NCBI GenBank assembly: GCA_027924585.1
Contig: BSBM01000826.1
Location: 8,835,501 to 8,899,500, forward strand
Source: Larix kaempferi
Lineage: Eukaryota > Streptophyta > Pinopsida > Pinales > Pinaceae
Direction of reading: 5' to 3'
DNA length: 64,000 bases
Each line of letters starts with the position of its first letter. Positions within the stretch are counted from its first letter, which is position 1. This document shows positions 31,016 through 42,980 of the stretch, piece after piece. The translations under genes were made by a program, and so were the position numbers. The notes under the pieces are model-generated. The model saw only the letters and a program-made list of their open reading frames with translations, ran no database searches and was not told where the DNA came from.

Positions 31016-33690
31016 TAGCCTGAAAGAAGGCATGGTATGGCATTTATGACACTTGTTGCACTTGCGAAGCTAGGGCTTGATATAGCAAAAACTAGTCATC
31101 GTGGAACTTTCGCTATAAATTCATTTTGGCAATGTTTCAGGACCTGAAAATCTTACAGGTCAAAGATACAATACCCATGTACCTTGTGTCCGAAGGAGAT
31201 CCTCTAATTCGTTGTACTTTCAGATTTATGATCTGTACAATATAGGTTTTTTGCCTCTTCCAAATCTTAGTCATAAACAAGTGACCTAGGAAAAAGGGTC
31301 ACAACTTGGGCTAGGAAGCTCCAAATGAAATTTCATAAAATGTATCAGGTAGGGCACGGACTGCACATTCACAGGTATGATTTTCAAAGGCCTAAATCGA
31401 ACCAGTGACATGTGGCACTCCGTACAAGTTACATCTCTTGTTTTATCCCATAAACAGGTTACGTTGCGACACTTGGCATAACTCTCTCTCAGAAAACCCA
31501 TTTGAGGTTAGAACTATGGGGTTGGAAAGATAATAGGTCAGGCTACCACAGACAGAACTTTCAGACCCTTTAGATCTGAAATTTCAGATTTACACGAGAA
31601 ACAATCAGGTGCATATTTCTGTCAAAACATAATTGGATTTTGAGCATCTTCATTCATGGCTCCAGGAATTTGGGGTTTCAGAGAATGTTGGAATTTTTTG
31701 TATCGAAGACCACGGCTGGATGCTCCTCATCAAAATTGAAATTTAGAGACAAAGATCGAATTTTTTGGTTGGGTAGAAGGTTGGGCTTGATCAAACCCTA
31801 GTTCGGGACTTTGATGAGAAAAGTGGAAAATTAGGGCTTCTACAAAAGTTGGAATTTTTGAATTCTGTTGCCATGGCTGGAAGCTCCTCAAGAAAATTGA
31901 AGTTTAGAGCTTTGGATCAAACATTTTGTTTGGGTGAAGCTCTAGAAAAATCAAACCCTAATTTAGGGTCCTCCCTAGTGAATCTAGAAATCTAAAAGGA
32001 AATTTTGAGGGGTCAAACTTTGTAGTTTTCAAATTCTGAGTATACCAGCTTGACCAGCTCAGAAAGGTGCATCTTTCTATCCTTTCATAATTTTGAATTT
32101 TTAGGGTTTATCTGACAAACCCTAATCTAGCTCCAAATCCACTTTCAACAAATCAAAGTGGATTGGGTTAATCCTAAAAGAGAATGGATTGGTCACCTAC
32201 ATAAGTGAAGAAGTTCATGTTTTAGAGGGAGATGAGGCCAAGACCTTACATAAGAAGATTACAAGCAATCTCGACACGTATGACTTATCTAGGTATGTTT
32301 CGAGATCTGTTTATGATTAATTTTATGGTATGTTTGTCTTCATTAAGGTTAGTACAATCTTGATTAACTTTAGACTTGTCGTATCACCTTAATAAAATTA
32401 TGAATGGAGATATTCATTGATTAGGGTTTTGACACTTATGATTGTACTAATGCATTGTGGGGTTGATGTTGTCCACTAACATGAAAGGTACATCAAGAAA
32501 GACAAATCATGTTCTAGTTCAAGAACATATGACCATGGTGACATGAAGAGAAAGATTCATCCATTGTCATGGATCACATAGAAGATCTACTTACGAGGTA
32601 TGTATAACTTGGTTTTGTAATGGTTAACCTATGAGATGTGCAGGTTACTAGCACAAGTCATTGAAGAAAACAAGAAGACATTATGCGGGTATGTTAGACA
32701 TAACTAGCTAGCATGCTAATCCAGGTATGTTTTTCCTATATCAAGTTAGAATCCTACCTTGTGTTAGGATCTCTTATATAAGTATACTTGGTATGATTGA
32801 TAATGATTATTCATGAAGTTATTTGTTTGAGTAATCATGGATTTAGGCATATTATGCTTCTTACTTTGATTGATGATATGACTAACCAGAAAAGTCCTAT
32901 GGTCAAATAGGAATATGCATGAGTAAATGAATTGTGATAAATTATTTGTGTATGAAATAATATTGACTATACATGTTTAAAATTATATTGTTTTGAGATT
33001 ATACTAATGAATGTATGGTTATGCATGAGATCTTGAGGATGGCACAATCATGACACTAGTGCACATTTAAGCATGCATAGTGGTCCAAGATGGATAGGAC
33101 AGATAATCCAGATCAAGAGGGAGCACACTCCAATAGTTCCTGCAAGGAAGCAAAGATCGAGAGGGAGTCCAATCAACAAACAAACAAAGATAAGTATTTG
33201 AATTGTCATTTCTTGTATATTTGATTGTTTAAATAATACTGTTCAATGATGTATATACTTATGTTCCTAGACTTACGTTGTGTATCATGCGTATTAGAAT
33301 AATTGCATTAATGAACAGTATACCACCAATATGCATGTAATGGGTAAGTGGCCTATGACACTATACAACATTCCATTGCTACTTATCTAGAATGAAACCT
33401 CTTTGCTGACATGTTGGGAGTTGTGCACACTCTTAATAATGTTCTGGTAGAGATTGGAAGGCATCTAGAAAGTCATGGGATATGGATAAATGTTATATTG
33501 AAGCATTGGCTAAAATAATTGCATGACTGTATGGCATATTTCTTTATGTGTAAGAATTTGTTCCGAAAACTATGAGATGTTTGTAATCATGCAATTTAAC
33601 TTGGGTTGTAGGAAAGATCGTATACCATCACCTACAAAAGGACTACAACATTTGTTCCAGCGACGAAGTTCAAACTATCTATTGAAGATA
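31016..33690 (+). other. Long internal region of copia-D without recognised coding domains, intron-like signals
   Basis: Where gag, protease and integrase should be there is no supporting frame. 31690-31800 and 31850-31970 are an imperfect duplication (GCTGGA.GCTCCTCA...TCAAACCCTA). Donor-like GGTATGT or GGTATGTT follows short purine-rich segments at about 32293, 32599, 32691 and 32723, and GATGTGCAG near 32640 looks like an acceptor. The stretch 33190-33611 matches the intron-like spacer of copia-A. Exons are not proven. Confidence 0.45.
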
Positions 33691-34738
33691 TTGAAGAATC
33701 TAAAGTTCCCAGGATATGAGATACAGTAAAAGGATGCCATGGTTGAGAAGTACCAATCGATCATGTTTGGGATGTGGTCCCAAGACCTGAAGGGAAGTTT
33801 TTTATGACTTCCAAATGGATCTATAAGATCAAGCATGTTGCAGATGGTAGCATGAAGAAATACAAAGCGAGGTTTGTAGCTCGTGGATTCTCCCAGAAAG
33901 AGGGATTGACTATGAAGAGACTTTTGCACCTATAGCTAGGTACACTTCCATTAGATCAGTACTTGCCCTGGCTACAGTGATGAAATGGAAGATACACCAG
34001 ATGGATGTCAAGACAACTTTCTTGAATGGTGTAGTCAAGGAGGAACTGTATGTGGAACAACCACTTGGTTTTGAGACACATGACAGAGAGTCATATGTTT
34101 GCAGGTTGAAGAAAGCCTTGTATGGCTTGAAGCAAGCTCCTAAGACTTGGTATAGTAGGATAGACAGCTTTCTATCCATTTTGGGCTTTAGCAAGAGTAA
34201 AGAGGATTCCAACCTTTACTACAAGGTTGAGGAAGGCAATCCTGTGATACTCTTATTGTATGTGGATGACTTGTTTGTAACAGGAGATGATAGATTGATT
34301 GCCGACACGGAGAGGAATCTTGCTGCTGAGTTTGAGATGAAGAATTTGGGGATGATGCACTATTTTCTAGGAATGGAGGCGTGGCAGAGTGCAGATGGGA
34401 TCTTCCTTGGATGAGGGAATTATGCTGTAGAGATCCTAAAGCGGTTCAGGATGATGGACTGCAAGACCACGGCCACACCTATGGCATCGAACATGAAGCT
34501 TCTGTGTGATGCTTCATCTGATCCAGTTGATTTCACAGTGTATCGTCAGATGATTGGGTCCTTGATGTACCTGACGAAAACAATACCAGATATTTGCTTT
34601 GCGGTGAACACATTGAGCCAGTTCCTGACGGATCCAAGAGGTGTTCACCTGGTTGTTGTAAAGCATATTGTGAGGTGCCTGAAGGGTACAATTGATTATG
34701 GGCTCAAGTATGATGGGAATCAAAAGTTTAACCTGTAG
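33690..34738 (+). pseudogene. copia-D reverse transcriptase
   Basis: The N-terminal part (GMW.Q, MTSKWIYKIKHVADGSMKKY, YKARFVARGFSQK) is spread over frames to 33900. The main frame 33977-34414 has IHQMDVKTTFLNGVVKEELY, LKKALYGLKQAPKTWYSRID and the catalytic box LLLYVDDLFVTGDD with both aspartates, then GMMHYFLGMEAW. A TGA at 34412 interrupts. 34451-34738 continues with KTTATPMASNMKLLCDASSD and MIGSLMYLTKTIPDICFAVN. A handful of C-to-T-type stops are the main damage, so it decayed recently compared with the rest. Confidence 0.85.
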
Positions 34739-35222
34739 GGTTATGTTGATTCAGATTGGGCAGGCAGTGCTGCAGATAGGAAGAGCACTTCTGGGTGTTG
34801 CTTCAGTATGCGATCAAGTGTGATTTCTTGGTTTAGCAGGAAGCAGTCCTGCATAACACTGAGTACAGCCTAAGTAGAGTATGTTGCAGCTTGTTCGGCT
34901 AGTTGTTAGGTAGTATGGCTTAGGAAGATATTGTCTCAGTTATTTGATCTCCTGTTGGATGCTACTGGTATCTTTTGTGACAACCAGAGTTGTGTGAAGC
35001 TATCTGAGAACTTGGTGTTCCACGACAGGTCGAAGCACATTGAGATCAAATATCACTATATCAGGGATATGGTGTAGAGAAGACCAGTGAAGCTCCTGTA
35101 TGTTGTGACAGATGAGCAGGTTGCAAATGTGTTGACGAAACCACTAGCTAGAGTGAAGTTTGAATACTTCAAAGAGAGGCTTGGTGTTCTTCAGATTGAT
35201 GACACTTCGAGGAAGAAGTGAT
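34739..35222 (+). pseudogene. copia-D RNase H
   Basis: Continues the RT frame after the TAG at 34736: GYVDSDWAGSAADRKSTSG has the first catalytic Asp, the VEYVAACSAS segment the Glu, and GIFCDNQSCVKLSEN the next Asp. HDRSKHIEIKYHYIRDMV and TDEQVANVLTKPLA close the domain. Stops at about 34872 (STA*VEY, where a Gln codon is usual), 34908 and 35077 break it. Confidence 0.85.
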
Positions 35223-35289
35223 GGACATTTGCAGGAGCCATTCCAAGCATGGTGAGAGGAGGATCCTTCCCATGGCTGTGGATGTAAGC

Positions 35290-35720
35290 GCTGTGTGATG
35301 AGCATCAGGACAATGCTCCAGTTACTTCTCTATATGCATCATGTTGGATGCTTGTTATGATCAGGTGGATCATGTATTTGTATATGCATCATGTTGGATG
35401 CTTGTTATGATCAGGTGGATCATGTATTTGTATATGTATCAGGTGGATACATTGTATGATCAGGATGATCATAGATGATGAGCTTCAGGATGTTGCTCCA
35501 GATGATATGTATTAGGTGGATACATTGTATGATCATATATGATGAGCTTCAGGATGTTGCTCCAGATGATATGTATCAAGTGGATACATTGTACGATCAA
35601 GATGATCATGGATGAAGAGCTTCAGGATGTTGCTCTAGATCATATGCATGAGGATGATGCTATGATGATGATCAAGATGATCATGTGATGATGTACATCA
35701 GGATGATGTATGATGAGTAT
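35290..35720 (+). repeat. copia-D 3' array 1 (ATGATCAGG-rich units)
   Basis: Directly after pol: GCATCATGTTGGATGCTTG...GGATCATGTATTTGTATAT twice at about 51-bp period (35336-35440). Then GATGAGCTTCAGGATGTTGC with TGGATACATTGTATGATCA recurs two to three times to about 35640. Non-coding. Confidence 0.75.
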
Positions 35721-35774
35721 CAGGTTGATGCTCTGTGGTCGTGGACAGGTTGTGCAAATGAGCATGTAAGTTCC

Positions 35775-36225
35775 ATTGGGAGATCCGATAGGTTGGGATG
35801 TGTGCCCGTAATAAGTCATGGGATGCTCTTTCAAGGCATTACTCTGGGAAGACATGTAATATTTCCCTAGGATATCCGTTAGGTTGGGTTGTGTTCTCGT
35901 AATAGGTCCTGGGATGATCTTTCGCGTTTTTGTCCTATGGCATGTAATGTAGCCCTAGGAGATCCAATAGGTTGGGTTGTGTGGCCGTAATAAGTCCTGG
36001 GATTATCTTTTGAGGTTTTTCCATGACCACATGTAATGTAGCCCTGGGATATCCAATAGGTTGGACTGTGTGCCCGTAATAAGTCCTAGGATTCTCTTGC
36101 GAGGTTTTGTGGTGATCACATATAATAGCTCCCTAGGAGATCCGATAGGTTGGGCTGTGTGCCCGTAATAAGTCCTGAGATGCTCTGGCGAGGTTTTGTG
36201 TTGCACATAATGAGTCCTGAGGATC
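35775..36225 (+). repeat. copia-D 3' array 2, about 89-bp unit, five copies
   Basis: Units starting AGATCCGATAGGTTGGG, with GTGCCCGTAATAAGTCCTGG and ending ACATGTAATGTAGCCCT, begin near 35777, 35868, 35955, 36044 and 36133. Confidence 0.85.
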
Positions 36226-36227
36226 CC

Positions 36228-36640
36228 CCAGTATGGTTCCCATCCAGTATGAAAAAAGATTGGCTTTGTGGCGGAAATCCTAGATTTGTTCTAGGTCCCA
36301 TCCAGTATGAAAAAGGGCTGGATCTATGGTGGAAATCCTAGATTTTTTCTAGGTCCCATCCAATATGAAAAAGGATTGTCTCTATGGCGGAAATCCTATA
36401 TTTTTTCTAGGTCCCATCTAGTATGAAAAAGGACTGGCTTTGTGGTAGAAATACTAGATTTGTTCTAGGTCCCATCCATTATGAAAAAGGACTGACTCTA
36501 TGGTGGAAATCCTAGATTTGTTCTAGGTCACATCCAGCATGAAAAAAGGCTGGCTCTGTGATACGTCCAGCATGAAAAAAGGATGGCTTTGTAGATGATG
36601 AAGACCTGCAGGTGGTAGGCCTACATCCACTATGAAAAAG
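36228..36640 (+). repeat. copia-D 3' array 3, 58-bp unit, about six copies
   Basis: GTCCCATCCAGTATGAAAAA...GGAAATCCTAGATTTGTTCTAG repeats with an exact 58-bp period at 36295, 36353, 36411, 36469 and 36527, with a diverged first unit at 36228 and degraded units to 36640. Confidence 0.88.
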
Positions 36641-36787
36641 GACTGGCTCTATAGAACTTCCTATGACGAGTAGATCATAGTTTGATTGAGATAGCAAGAG
36701 CAATGACAATGATGATGATTCGATGACGATAATCCAAAGAAGAAGACTTGTGCTATCAGATCTGTGTCGAGAAATACCTTCCTATTT

Positions 36788-36796
36788 AAGAGGGAG
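36788..36796 (+). other. Polypurine tract of copia-D
   Basis: AAGAGGGAG abuts the 3' LTR start TGTTGATA, the usual plus-strand primer position. Confidence 0.85.
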
Positions 36797-37399
36797 TGTT
36801 GATATATTTGTAACTTCGAAATGTATTTCACATATGTATATTGTATTCCTATAGAGATGTTAGTATTCCTCTATACGGAAGTGTTGTCATTTATATTGTA
36901 AGTCTCGTAACTTATACTTGATGGGTTATTAGACCACCTTGATGGGGTAGGCCCTGTATAAGTCATGTGGGTTAAAGGGTTATTAGACCACCCTATTGGT
37001 GGTCGTCCCTATCAGCATTATGTTAAGTGGTTAAGTTGAGGCCGACCTAGTAAAGGTTATTAGGCAAGTCAAGTCAGGTATAAATAGAGTGCGGGAGGCA
37101 CTCTATTTTATCAGTCTATTTACTCACTCATACACTCATTGGAGAGTGGCGCACTATTGGAGGAGGAGAAGCTACTGCTAGGAGTATATCTCTTATGCTT
37201 GGGTTTTGTATCATGGCTCTATCTATCTCTAAGGAAGTTGCGGGGTTTCTCACCTTCTTGGTTTTCCCTCGTGAAACTCTGTGTCTCTTGTGTGCTTGCA
37301 TTATTCTTTCTATGATTGATATGCTGTAGATATGTTGTACATGTTGTTCTCTCAGTTAAGATCCTAGATTAGATTGAAGTAAATTCTAAAAAACTAACA
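36797..37399 (+). repeat. copia-D 3' LTR
   Basis: 603 bp, the same length as the 5' LTR, TGTTGATATATTTG to AACTAACA. Substitutions relative to the 5' LTR are scattered, and the stem-loop and TATAAATA (37079) are kept. Confidence 0.92.
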
Positions 37400-38560
37400 A
37401 GTATTTCCATATTCCTCGTGTAGATCCCAAATAATGTTGATATTCCTTTTATGAATCAGAATGATGGAAAAAAATGAGTATTATTATAACGTAAAGTAAC
37501 CCAAATGGCTCTACTTTTTAATCTCCGTGTCATTTCCTCCTTTTTAAGTAAATCTGACTTCTGTTCATCCATCTCTAACAACATTAATTTTTCCTCCTTA
37601 GTAAAAATTCCTAATTGGTTAGAATCAAGAATTTTGGACATCAGATTCTCAATATGAGAAATATTTTCAGAATATTTCCTTTTTTTTTCTTTCTCCCACT
37701 GCGCCACTTCTTTCTTTAAACACTTTAGCTTATATACCAGGATTTCCATAGCGTTGAATTCTCTAGTTACGCCAACATAAGTCATTCTTTAACATTTAAA
37801 CATAAATCCTCTTCCTTAAGCCACATACTGCTAAACTTAAATGGATAATTTTGTGGATTTTTTTCCCCTTCCACCTAAAGGATAATTGGAAAATGGTCCA
37901 AAATCATTGATCTACAATCCCAAGTTCTACATCTTTGAAGGATAATAGACAAACCCTAAAAAATCAGGAACCTTTCTAATCTTTTACTAATACATGCGAT
38001 ACCACTTCTCCCATTACGCCATGTAGGTTCCATTTTCACTTGAAGAACATTGGTAATGTTTGAGTTCTATAAAATTTGAATGATTTTTTTTGAAAGTGGA
38101 TCCAATCGTGTTGACTGTCCCCAAACCTTAGTAGCAGAGACAGTAAAATTTAAGTCCACTGCAAGAACCATATTTGGAAACTTTAACAAGACACTACTCT
38201 TCAGATAGTTCCAAAATGTTTCTCTATCATGATATGGGACATAACAGTTAAGAACAAATAGTTGTCCATTACTTGAAAAAAAGAATCCTTCCAACAAAAT
38301 AACACCATGCATTTTATAAGATTTGAAATCTGAGCCACTAGGATTCCAACATGTAATGAGTCCTCCAGATAACCCATTTTAATTTAAAGCGCAAATATTC
38401 CAACTAGGTAAAAGCTTAGAGAATATATCTATCACCTATGCTTCTCCACACATCGATTCTTGTATCAAAATAATATCCAAGGTAGTAGTTTTAAAAATAC
38501 GGGAAAGATCCCTACCCCTCTTATCCCCCCAACCCCATCAACATTAAATGAAATAATTGA
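37400..38560 (-). pseudogene. LINE ORF2 endonuclease and linker
   Basis: The - strand reads FISFNVDGVGG, IILIQESMCGEA (catalytic Glu of an APE-type nuclease), then the 38312-38067 frame (LNCYVPYHDRETFWNYLKSS, MVLAVDLNFT where GDFN is expected) and LDHFPIIL (SDHFPI box). The 37785-37456 frame is the helical linker before RT, ending KSRAIWVTLRYNNTHFF, and INIIWDLHEEYGNT runs into the copia-D edge at 37400. Stops and the altered GDFN box show it is inactive. Confidence 0.8.
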
Positions 38561-38757
38561 CGCTAATAACCCTCACTAGTGGGGTAGCTTGTTCTAAGGG
38601 CCCAGAAATTTCTTGAGTCGGAGACAAGAAACGTTTATCCACTAGCCTCTGATAATCTAGCATATAGAGGGATATATTGTTGTTAATTCATTCCATTATC
38701 TAGAGAATTTACCCTATGTACATTATGCATTTTTTCTTTCTTTCTAATATTAACATT

Positions 38758-40130
38758 CTAGTGCGGAATAGAAGATGAAAGTAAAATATCTGCATTGTTA
38801 GGATTAGCATAGTAAGCTTGTAAGGGAGTTTTTTCAGCAAAAATCCCATTGGAAGCTAGTAGGTGTTCACTAATAGGGTTTTTACTTTGGTCATCTGCTA
38901 AGCCCCTAGATTTCAGACTAGATGACAAACCCGAGAGTTGAGTAGAAATTTTACCAACTTGTTCCCTCCTATCCATCAAAGGATCAAAATAATCTCCACA
39001 TACAACCTCCATATCCAAAGGATTGGAGGAAATATTGCTCTGAGCGATACTATTCCCCAAGTTATTATCCCCCTAGCATAACAATCAAATTTAACCCCGC
39101 CCACAAAATAATTCTTAACATCATTCATACAATTATTAGTACCAAATATGGTGGACTGTGTGGGAAAACTGGTCTAGACATCAACAGATTTAATACCAAA
39201 AATAGATTGTTTCTTTTGTGCCTCTTTTTCTACAGATAGATAGAGATTTAATTATGCACATGAAACAACCTCATACACAGTAGGAGAGTACGAATGAAAA
39301 TTACCTTCCAATTTGTTGACCTTGGCATTCATATTCGAATGTGTCCAAGGTTTTGGTAGAGGAATATGTTATTGCTCCAAAACAGGGATTTCCTCCAGAG
39401 AATCAATCTCACCCGAAAATAACAACAGACATGTTTCCTTGAAATTTCCTATCTCACAACAATAGTTGAAGAGAAAATGGATATGGAGATAGTCCAATAT
39501 GTGATTAATAACTCTGTCCCCCCAAACAATCTCCACCATTGCAAGTAACCCCTTCATGATATCTTGCTCCACCATCATGGACGCCATCCATTTATCAATC
39601 CCATATAGCATAAGTATATACAATCTAATGAAACAAACCAAAGAGTTTGCAAGCCCTTCAAATATGTTTTCCATCCAAATTTCGATCGGAAACCATAGCA
39701 TCACGACCCATAAATGCCTTAAAGTCATTTTTTCCTTTTTAGGTTCAAAGGAGGTATACTAGTGTTTCAATACTAAAGAAACCTCCTTGATCAACCAAAC
39801 CCTACCTAGGATTTTTGGCATCGCCTCAAGAGAAGGAAAAATGAAACATATCCATCCGTTAATGAGCATGTTAACCCTGGGAGTAAGATCACATTTTGGA
39901 AGACAATTTTCATTTACCCACTCCACCAACTCAGAATGACTAACCTTTGTAAACTCAATATGGCAGAGCACAACCCAACTAGCAAAAGCAACGACCCTAT
40001 CCATGTTAACATAATTACCCACCATGAACTGATCCACTTTTTCCTTAGCCCTGTAACATTTCAATTTTCTTCTAAGACGATCTCGAGCACCTGAGAGTTT
40101 TTTCTTCCGAAGGCCAAAACGATATTCCAA
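38758..40130 (-). pseudogene. LINE ORF1 (DUF4283 and zinc knuckle)
   Basis: Frame 40130-39759 gives a DUF4283 RNA-binding-type domain (VGNYVNMDRVVAFASWVVL, MLINGWICFIFPSLEAM). Frame 39728-39369 continues with HLWVVMLWFPIEIW, FEGLANSLVCFIRLY and a damaged CCHC knuckle (FNYCCEIGNFKETC, His replaced by Asn). Frame 39060-38758 is the low-complexity C-terminal part. In L1-type plant LINEs ORF1 binds the element RNA. Confidence 0.75.
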
Positions 40131-40561
40131 AAATTGTTCTCAACCATGTGTTAACCCTAAGGTTTTGTTGCTAGTGGTAATATCTACATCCTACAGAAAT
40201 TGTATTAGGGTTTGTCCAAGTCCAAGTTTAGGCGAGCCCTTACTACCATTCAATACCACCGATTAATGCCACAAATGTCTTGATTTATGAGGAACTTTCT
40301 GACACAAATTTCTGGGATACAATCGATGCAGTAGGTCAATGGAGCTATCATGATTCCCCATCACATCAAGGAACAATAATAATCCATGCACCAACTATTC
40401 ATATTTATTATCAAGGTGAGGCTAAATAATACAAGAGATTTAATTGCATTCATTCATTAATTATGTAGTAGACTAGTTATATACCCAAAACTATTATATA
40501 ACTCCATTCTTATATTATTAAATTACAATACACAATCCAATATATTTTTCATTATTGTGTC

Positions 40562-41320
40562 TGTAATATCCCAAATTTTGTTGATTATGTTTATGTTATA
40601 TATTTGGCATAAGCCCCCATGCGTATGATTTATTCTGATTATATATAGATACTGGGCGTAATCCCGAAGGCACATGTTTTTTACTTTTGATATATATGTT
40701 GGGCGTAAGCCCCAATGCACTTGATTTACCTTGGTTATAGATATACATATTTGGGCATGGACCGTGATGGATATAGATTATTTGTTATGTCTTGGGCATA
40801 AGCCCCGATTTACTTGATTGATGTTTATTATGTGATTGGGTACAAACCCTAATATACTACGATGATCTTTTTTATATATTGTGCACAGTTCTGATATGCA
40901 TGAATGACTTTTATGATGTGTTGAGTGTATTCTCTAGCGCACATGGATGACCTATGTACTGGGCGTAAGCCCCAATGTACATAGATGATTTTTATTATGT
41001 GTTGGGCATAAGCCCCAATGTACATAGATGACTTTTATTATGTGTTGGGCATAAGCCTCGATGTACATAGAGTGTGGGGCATAAGTCCTAGAGCACTCCA
41101 ACTTGATTTTGAGCATAATCTCTGGAGAATATTATCTTTGTCCATTGTATCCCTAGGTGTATCTTACAAATACATCCTAGTACTAGTGTTGAGCAGGAGC
41201 TCTGGAATTGAACCAGCGTAATGCCTATTGAAGAGTGTTGAGCATAAGGTTTGAATAGCACCCAGGGTTACTTTACTTAAAAGGTGTTGAGTTGAGGAAG
41301 ACTCTGAATAGCACCACCAA
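40562..41320. repeat. Minisatellite of small hairpins (TTGGGCATAAGCCCCAA type)
   Basis: About fifteen diverged units at roughly 40-60-bp spacing each contain TTGRGY-loop-RYYC, for example TTGGGCGTAAGCCCCAA (40699), TTGGGTACAAACCCTAA (40837), TTGAGCAGGAGCTC (41190) and TTGAGTTGAGGAAGACTC (41287). Three near-perfect units lie at 40958-41060 with TGTACATAGATGA between them. The tract starts with TGTAATATCCC, a possible LTR start. Confidence 0.8.
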
Positions 41321-42980
41321 TAATCATACTTGTTTAATTTGACTAATTGAATCACTACTCATCTCTCATCAAGGACTGAGGAAACTGCCACGAAATACGA
41401 GGTAATCCAACATGCAAAAAGATCTAGAGCTACCTAAACTAGTCGACCATCCAAACCTACCAAAGGCCTTGTCAAAAGAGTGGACCTTATTTAATAAAGC
41501 ATCAAAGATATAATGCTATATAACTACTTGAATAAATCAAGTGATTATTTATAAAGAGCCTCACTTGTGTACAAAGTGGTATGCATAAATATATGTATGT
41601 ATATAAAAGATATTATTTATATATAGATATAAAAATATATGAGAATAATAAAGGACACATAGTTATATAAAGTAGAATAAATATATCCACTTAAATGGAT
41701 TATACATATATCTATTCTCATTCATATAAACTAAATAAATAAAACATAAAGTTCCATTAATGATCCAAAAACAAATTAAAAGTCCTAGATAAACTAAAGT
41801 TTATAATTAAATAAACTTTTTAATTATATGTTATAATTCAAACTAAAAATCAAACTGAAGTTAATATTAAAAATATTATTATTAACTCAACTGCCCATTC
41901 CAAATATTTCCTATAAATACAAGAACAGTTCCCGAAGAGACGGATCTATCTTAATATCATTCTTTTATGGTAACCAGAGAGAAATTGTCCCATAAATCTA
42001 GAAGAGTAATATTCCAGGATTGAATTACAATCACCTATCTTCCTTAGGTTCTCTAGGTTCTCTTGCATGTTGGAGCCAGCTCAGGGGGATCCGATTTAGA
42101 ATCAGGGACAGTTCTGGGTCATGGTTGGGAGGAACGTGGCAATTCCAAATTTATTTGGTTATCCTCCTACATGTCAGCTAAGAATATTGCTTCCATTAAC
42201 TAGTGTCTAAAGTGTGCAGGATTTACAAAGGAGATCCAAGCTGCAGAGTTCAGGTATGAATCATGTTTTTTATATTTCAAAGTTATTATAGGCTGAAAAA
42301 TTTGGATTTAATTCTAATGTTACAGTAAATTTATTTTCCAAAGAAATCTGGTTATCTTTATGCATTGGGAGCAAGGGCTGAAGCATTGGCTCCCCAGGTC
42401 AAACATTATTTATCTTTAACATTTAAAATTTAAATTATGCATAAGTATTATTCAAACATCAAATTCTTCTTTAATTTAGGCTTACGATCTAGCAGAGCTA
42501 GCAGTTGTAGCTTGTGCTAGATCTCATACCATTTCAACTATTGTAAGAAATTTTCTTTTAAAAACAAGTTTACGTATGAATGTCCAAACCCTGGACAAGT
42601 TCATAAGAGTATAATTATGTACCCAAATGAAGTCTGATTTACAATCTTTTACAACAGAATCGCCTCACACAAGAGATCAATTCTCTTTAGTTCCTCAAAC
42701 CTAGAATCTTAGGTTTTAGTTTTAATTAATAGAATCAAACTTACACACAGTACCTTAAACCAACTATTAATTAAATAGTAAATCAAGAATCAAATGCTAA
42801 TAGAGAGCCCATAGAGATTTGCAAACTTAGATAAAATTCACTTTAAACATCAAACCGACACAACCATGGTTTATTCATTTAATTATTTTTGTAGTCGAAT
42901 CGTGTAAACCATAGGTGTTGACACTAATTTTTTCTTAGGTGGCTGGGAGGGGTAGAACCCTTGAAGATAGTGAATGAAGG
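41321..42980. other. Unassigned AT-rich stretch
   Basis: No frame of note, no recognised repeat and no RNA gene. It may be the remaining part of an LTR that starts at 40562. Confidence 0.3.

Larger units (their letters stand above)
30401..37399 (+). mobile_element. Ty1/copia element copia-D, complete by ends, lacking recognisable gag, protease and integrase
   Basis: A 6,999-bp element with 603-bp LTRs, a tRNA-iMet primer site directly after the 5' LTR and a polypurine tract directly before the 3' LTR. Flanking 5-mers AATAT (30396-30400) and AGTAT (37400-37404) match at four of five positions, consistent with an old target duplication. The inside holds about 2.7 kb without recognised coding sequence, RT and RNase H, and three tandem arrays. 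LTRs differ by several percent by eye, so it is older than the gypsy insertion. Confidence 0.88.
29830..40375 (-). mobile_element. L1-type LINE, split by copia-D and lacking its RT core
   Basis: Reading on the - strand from about 40375: 5' region, ORF1 (DUF4283 plus zinc knuckle), ORF2 endonuclease, the ORF2 linker into RT (to 37400), then copia-D (37399-30401), then LINE again (30400 down) with RT-start sequence joined directly to the C-terminal RNase H, ending at 30062 with a 3' untranslated part. Target duplications of the LINE could not be identified. Confidence 0.75.

Noticed and set aside
35640-36709. Frames with repeated ISGLITGTQPNLSD-like or CGGNPRFVLGP-like sequence
   Set aside because: Products of the 89-bp and 58-bp arrays in the copia-D 3' region, not a protein gene.
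36797-37399. Second independent solo LTR
   Set aside because: Equal length to 30401-31003, with a primer site after one and a polypurine tract before the other, so they are the two LTRs of one element.
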